Source of the DNA: Giesbergeria sp.
GTDB taxonomy: Bacteria > Pseudomonadota > Gammaproteobacteria > Burkholderiales > Burkholderiaceae_C
NCBI GenBank assembly: GCA_017987055.1
Contig: JAGNUJ010000025.1
Coordinates: forward strand, 1 to 16,962
Length of the DNA stretch: 16,962 nucleotides
Reading direction: 5' to 3'
Shown: positions 13,293 to 16,962 of the stretch, in pieces
Numbering within the stretch: position 1 is the stretch's first letter
Layout of the letters: every line of letters starts with the position of its first letter
The notes under the pieces: generated by a model
The model's database searches: none
What the model saw: only the letters and a program-made list of their open reading frames with translations
Told to the model about the DNA's origin: nothing
Position numbers and translations under genes: made by a program

Positions 13293-15755
13293 TTAGTCGT
13301 AGTTGCTGAAGCGGCTGGGCGTGCTGGTCTGCTCACGCAGGTATTGGTAGCGCGGCACATTTTCCTTCAGGATAGCCAGCGGGTTCGATCCCAAGCTGAT
13401 GCGTGAAAAGCCGATAAATTCGAGCTGGAACAGCAGCCGCGTGTTGGCGGTGGTGATGCTGCTTTGCAGGCGCTCCAGCACCACCCGGCCAATCCAGCAA
13501 CAGCCGTCGTATTCAAAACCAACCACCGCATCGACCACTTTGCGATCGGGCAGGCTGTAGTTCAGGCGGCCTACGCTGTACCAGCGCCCGCCACCTTGGC
13601 CGCGCCCCGGGCCCAAGTTGTGTCCTTTGTCGCCCCACAGGTCGTTGATCGGCCACTGCCAGCCGACATCCACCTGCTCGCTACCCAAAAGCTGCGTGCT
13701 AGTGGCGCGCTGCAAGCGGTAGGCGGCGCTGATGGTGCGGTAGGCGCCCGGGCTGTAGCGCGCGCTGATGGTGGAGCGGATGGAGCGGTTGGTTTTGGGG
13801 TTGAACTGCACTGTCGAGTCAAAACCCCACTGCGGCGTCCATTGCACACCAGCGCCCAGCAGCAAATCTGACAAGCGGTCGTTGGCGGCTAATTCGCCCG
13901 GTAGCGTGACTTTTTGATCCGAAAAACGCACCCGCTGCGCCACGCCTAAGCGCACTGCTTCGGCGCCTGTGCTGGGGTCGAGCAAGCGCGTGGTCACGCC
14001 CAGCGTCAGCAGGTTGTTGTCGGCAATGCGGTCTTGGCCGCCGTAGGCGTTTTCGGTGTAGATGGAGGCAAAGTTGAAGTCGTTGGCGGCGGTGTCGTAC
14101 ACCGGCAGCAAGTGCTGATCGCGGTAGGGCGTGTAGGTATAAAACGCGCGCGGCTCCAGCGTTTGCGTAAAGCTGCGGCCCAAGTAGCTGGCGTCGCGCT
14201 CAAACACCAAACCGCTGTCCAAGCTGACGGTGGGCAGCACCCGGTGGGCCGAGCGTGTGCCGTTGGCCAGCGGTGAATCAAATTCGTATTGCGTGGCGTG
14301 CAGTTGTAGGCGCGGCGTGATAAAGCCAGCCGGCGCTAAAAAAGGCCGGCTGATTTGCGCCAGCGCATAGCTGCGCGTGGCATTGGCTTGGCCGGTGAAG
14401 CGCTCGTCGGCGCGAAAGTGGGTGGTGTCGGCGTCCAGACTGGCGTCAAAACCGCCGGGCAGGTTGCTGGGGGCATGGCGCCAGTGCAGCTGCGGCAGGC
14501 GGTCATACGGCGGCACGATGGGCGCGTTCACGTCTTGCAGCGTTTGCCACTTGAGCGTGCGCAGACTCAGCGAGGTGTCGCCACGCGCCCAGTGCAGCGA
14601 GGCATCGCCCGGCAGCAGGCGCTGCGTCAGGGCGTCGGTGCTGCGCGCGCCGCGTGCCGGAAAGTCGCGCCAATAGTCGTTGTCGCTGACGCGGTTCAGG
14701 TTGACGTTCAGTCCCACGCCGCCCAAGGGCGAGGCGATGTTGGCGCTGTGTTGCAGCGTGTAGCTCCAGCGGTTGCGCTCGCGCAAACGGTCAGACGGCA
14801 TAAAGTCGCCGCGCAGCACGCCTTGGTAGCTGGGCTCTAGGTAGCGAAACTCCGCCCCCATATTGATGCCGCGCTTGGCCATCAGCGCGGCGTGGACGGT
14901 AGCGTCGCGGTTGGGCGCAATGTTCCAGTAATAGGGCTGGTCGTATTCGATGCCGTTGATGTTGTCGATGCCAATCGACGGCGGCAATAGGCCCGATTTG
15001 CGCTTGTCTGACAGCGGAAAGCTGATGTGCGGAATTGGCAAAATCGGCACGCCTTGAAACTCCAGCACTGCGCCGTCTGCGGTGCCGACTTCTTCTTCGC
15101 GGTCGATGTGGATGGTCTTGGCGCGCAAGATCCACGCCGGCTGCCAGCTGTCTTCATCGCTGCGCTGGCAGGTGGTGTAGGTGGCGTTGTGGATGACCGC
15201 GCGGTCGGGGTCGATAAAGTCCACCCGCGTGGCTTCACCATGCGCTTGGGTCTTGAGAAACTGGTAGCGCGCATCGGTAAAAAAACCGCTGAAAGCGTTG
15301 ACATACAGCTCCAGCGCCGAGCCCTCGTACACATCGCCAGCGCGGTTGATACGCACTTGGCCGCGTGCTTTGGCCAAGTCGTCGGGCACGCTGTATTCCA
15401 TGCGGTCGGCGCGGATCACGGTGTCGGCGCGGCGCAGCTCGGCGTGGCCTTCAATCAGTGCCTGAATGTCTGGCTGGCCAATGATGCGGTCGCCGCTGAC
15501 AAAAATCGGCATCTGTGCGCGCACGGCGGGCGAGAGGTTCTCTTGCAGCATCCGGCTGCTTTTTAACGGCGCCAGTGCCGACATGGGGGCTGCGGGCGTT
15601 GCTGGTGCTGTGTCGGCAGGCGTCTGGGCGCTTTGGGCCAGTGACCACAGCGGCAGACTGCATAGCGCAGCCGCTAGCGCCGCGCCCGCGCTGCGGCGGC
15701 GGCTGCTGAGGGGGGTGGGCTGGACGGTCGGGAGGCGGCGGTGCAGGTCAGGCAA
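13293..15755 (-). CDS. lptD: LptD, outer-membrane LPS assembly protein
   Basis: LptD, with the lipoprotein LptE, inserts lipopolysaccharide into the outer leaflet of the outer membrane. After the signal peptide (ending near SLAQ) there is an OstA-type periplasmic domain (about residues 86-135: VSGDRIIGQPDI, EGHAELRRADTVIRAD), then the large beta-barrel from about 220 to the C-terminus. Cysteines expected for the barrel disulfides are Cys196 (TTCQRS) and the adjacent pair Cys752/Cys753 (DGCCW); the extra N-terminal Cys of E. coli LptD is not seen. There is no ATG near the start. TTG 15755 gives a normal signal peptide and 820 residues; GTG 15821 would give 842 residues and a very long n-region. 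The start is therefore uncertain, the identity is not. Confidence 0.94.
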   Translation of the reverse strand: MPDLHRRLPTVQPTPLSSRRRSAGAALAAALCSLPLWSLAQSAQTPADTAPATPAAPMSALAPLKSSRMLQENLSPAVRAQMPIFVSGDRIIGQPDIQALIEGHAELRRADTVIRADRMEYSVPDDLAKARGQVRINRAGDVYEGSALELYVNAFSGFFTDARYQFLKTQAHGEATRVDFIDPDRAVIHNATYTTCQRSDEDSWQPAWILRAKTIHIDREEEVGTADGAVLEFQGVPILPIPHISFPLSDKRKSGLLPPSIGIDNINGIEYDQPYYWNIAPNRDATVHAALMAKRGINMGAEFRYLEPSYQGVLRGDFMPSDRLRERNRWSYTLQHSANIASPLGGVGLNVNLNRVSDNDYWRDFPARGARSTDALTQRLLPGDASLHWARGDTSLSLRTLKWQTLQDVNAPIVPPYDRLPQLHWRHAPSNLPGGFDASLDADTTHFRADERFTGQANATRSYALAQISRPFLAPAGFITPRLQLHATQYEFDSPLANGTRSAHRVLPTVSLDSGLVFERDASYLGRSFTQTLEPRAFYTYTPYRDQHLLPVYDTAANDFNFASIYTENAYGGQDRIADNNLLTLGVTTRLLDPSTGAEAVRLGVAQRVRFSDQKVTLPGELAANDRLSDLLLGAGVQWTPQWGFDSTVQFNPKTNRSIRSTISARYSPGAYRTISAAYRLQRATSTQLLGSEQVDVGWQWPINDLWGDKGHNLGPGRGQGGGRWYSVGRLNYSLPDRKVVDAVVGFEYDGCCWIGRVVLERLQSSITTANTRLLFQLEFIGFSRISLGSNPLAILKENVPRYQYLREQTSTPSRFSNYD

Positions 15756-15844
15756 GGGAGTCAGTCCATGGAGTCGCGGGCAGAAGGTGCAGGCTGCAAG
15801 GCTATTGCACCTACCCGCCACCCGTGCCGGGCAGGCCGGGTTTG

Positions 15845-15859
15845 TAAAATCGGATTATC
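15845..15859. promoter_or_regulatory. Possible overlapping divergent -10 elements for lptD and amgK
   Basis: TAAAAT (15845-15850, plus strand) and GATAAT (15854-15859 read on the minus strand) each match five of six -10 bases and face opposite ways in the short gap between amgK and lptD. Neither has a recognisable -35. The plus-strand start would give amgK a leader of only a few bases. Confidence 0.3.
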
Positions 15860-15860
15860 C

Positions 15861-16962
15861 ATGAGCCACCCCGCCACCCCCACCCCTACCGCCGCCGCCC
15901 CTTCTGCATCCGCCGTCAGTTGGCCCGACGCCCAGCGCCACGCCGCTTTTGACGCCTGGCTGGCGCCGCTGGTGCCCGCGCACCAGCTGCAGCCCGCCAG
16001 CCTGCGCCCAGCCTCTGCCGACGCCAGCTTTCGCCGCTATTTGCGCCTTGACGCCGGCGACGCCAGCGCGCCCGGCAAAAGCTGCATCGTCATGGACGCG
16101 CCGCCCGACAAAGAGCCCTGCGCCGCCTTCGTACACGTGCAAGCGCTGCTGCAGCAAGCCGGCTTGAGCGTGCCCGACATCGTGGCGTGGGACGAGGCCC
16201 AAGGCTTCATGCTGCTGTCCGACTTGGGCGCGCAAACCGTGATGGAAAAGCTCGACCCCGAGCGCCCACAAGACGCCTACGCCTGGTACCAGCAGGCCAC
16301 CGACACGCTGTTGCAGTGGCAACTGGCGTCGCGCCCCGGCGTGCTGCCGGTGTACGACGAAGCGCTGCTGCGGCGCGAGCTGGCGCTGTTTCCCGATTGG
16401 TACGTCGCCCAGCACCGCGGCATCACGCTTGACGCCAGCCAGCAGGCCGTGCTCGACCACGCCTTTAACCGCATCGTGGCGCACAACCTGGCGGTGCCCA
16501 GCGTGTTCGTCCACCGCGACTTCATGATGCGCAACCTGATGGTGCCGACCGTGCCCGGTGGGCCACTCGGTGTGCTGGACTTTCAAGATGCGGTCTATGG
16601 GCCCATCACCTACGACATTGCCAGCCTGCTGCGCGATGCCTTCATCAGTTGGGATGAAAATTTTGTCATCGACATCACCGTGCGCTACTGGGAAAAAGCG
16701 CGCAAAGCCGGCCTGCTGGGGGCCAACAGCCCCAGCGGCTGGGGCCAAGACTTTGGCGAGTTTTACCGCAGCGTCGAATGGATGGGCTTGCAGCGCCACC
16801 TGAAAGTCGCCGGCATCTTTGCCCGCCTGACGCTGCGCGACGGCAAGCCGAAATACCTGGCCGACGCGCCGCGCTTTTTGCACTACATCCGCACCACCAC
16901 CGACCGCTACCGCGAACTGGGCCCGCTGTGCAAGCTGATCGACCAGATTGAAGGCACCGAAC
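15861..16962 (+). CDS. amgK: AmgK-type N-acetylmuramate/N-acetylglucosamine kinase, 3' end cut
   Basis: AmgK phosphorylates MurNAc and GlcNAc at the anomeric position in the cell-wall recycling route that continues with MurU to UDP-MurNAc. The frame is open for 367 codons to the right edge, close to the family's full length, so little is missing. It is an aminoglycoside-phosphotransferase fold: a Ser/Ala-rich start, the N-lobe with SADASFRRYLRL, the catalytic VHRDFMMRNLMV (His218, Asp220, Asn225), and the metal motif LDFQDAVYGPITYD (Asp240). ATG 15861 has no clear ribosome site and may be read from a nearly leaderless transcript. It diverges from lptD, a common arrangement in beta- and gammaproteobacteria, usually with murU downstream, outside this window. 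Confidence 0.9.
   Translation, partial: MSHPATPTPTAAAPSASAVSWPDAQRHAAFDAWLAPLVPAHQLQPASLRPASADASFRRYLRLDAGDASAPGKSCIVMDAPPDKEPCAAFVHVQALLQQAGLSVPDIVAWDEAQGFMLLSDLGAQTVMEKLDPERPQDAYAWYQQATDTLLQWQLASRPGVLPVYDEALLRRELALFPDWYVAQHRGITLDASQQAVLDHAFNRIVAHNLAVPSVFVHRDFMMRNLMVPTVPGGPLGVLDFQDAVYGPITYDIASLLRDAFISWDENFVIDITVRYWEKARKAGLLGANSPSGWGQDFGEFYRSVEWMGLQRHLKVAGIFARLTLRDGKPKYLADAPRFLHYIRTTTDRYRELGPLCKLIDQIEGTE

Noticed and set aside
15855..16883. Long minus-strand open frame of 342 codons opposite amgK
   Set aside because: It is the antisense shadow of amgK. Its translation is Gln/Val/Gly/His-rich low-quality sequence with no family motif, while the plus strand carries clear kinase motifs.
1..16962. 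CRISPR arrays, insertion sequences, phage or defence genes, tRNA or rRNA genes
   Set aside because: I looked for direct-repeat arrays, transposase or integrase frames and RNA gene signatures and saw none; the only repeats are the short inverted units near ksgA.

Overview
The window reads as chromosomal DNA from a betaproteobacterium, most likely a Comamonadaceae member (the Acidovorax, Rhodoferax, Polaromonas group). The grounds are the high-GC coding style, the lptD-surA-ksgA block diverging from amgK, and a short repeat with the core TTTTGATAGCTGC that I associate from memory with that family. Every gene call comes from reading the sequence; no database search was run.

Left part (1-9070, minus strand): a complete clade I nitrous oxide reductase operon, transcribed right to left: DUF2946-like small protein, nosZ, nosR, nosD, nosF, nosY, nosL, and a second NosL-family gene cut by the left edge. 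The genes are tightly packed. nosR/nosD share ATGA, nosY/nosL share TAATG, and nosD/nosF are 4 bases apart. The only internal break is a 70-base gap with a strong hairpin between nosZ and nosR. NosZ is the catalytic enzyme. NosR is the membrane flavo-iron-sulfur protein that feeds it electrons. NosDFY is the ABC-type maturation system, and the NosL proteins are copper chaperones for the CuZ site.

Middle (9071-9371): a divergent control region with an FNR/DNR-type box upstream of the nos operon and a perfect 15-base palindrome between that box and the predicted -10 element.

Plus-strand pair (9372-10896): a cytochrome c5-like lipoprotein and an ApbE/NosX-type FAD:protein FMN transferase. These would supply an electron carrier and the covalent flavin of NosR. 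A rho-independent terminator and a long inverted repeat follow.

Right part (11060-16962): housekeeping genes. On the minus strand are lptD, surA and rsmA (ksgA), for outer-membrane biogenesis and 16S rRNA dimethylation. On the plus strand is amgK (cell-wall sugar kinase), cut by the right edge just before its end.

I found no wholly new system. The more unusual points are: a lipobox in the NosZ Tat signal matching lipoboxes in NosL and the cytochrome, suggesting a membrane-tethered N2O reduction chain; a Trp-to-His change in the NosZ CuA loop; loss of both expected Mg-ligand side chains in the ApbE/NosX protein; two tandem NosL types; a DUF2946-like gene heading the operon, possibly leaderless; and an intergenic repeat unit lying in frame inside ksgA.
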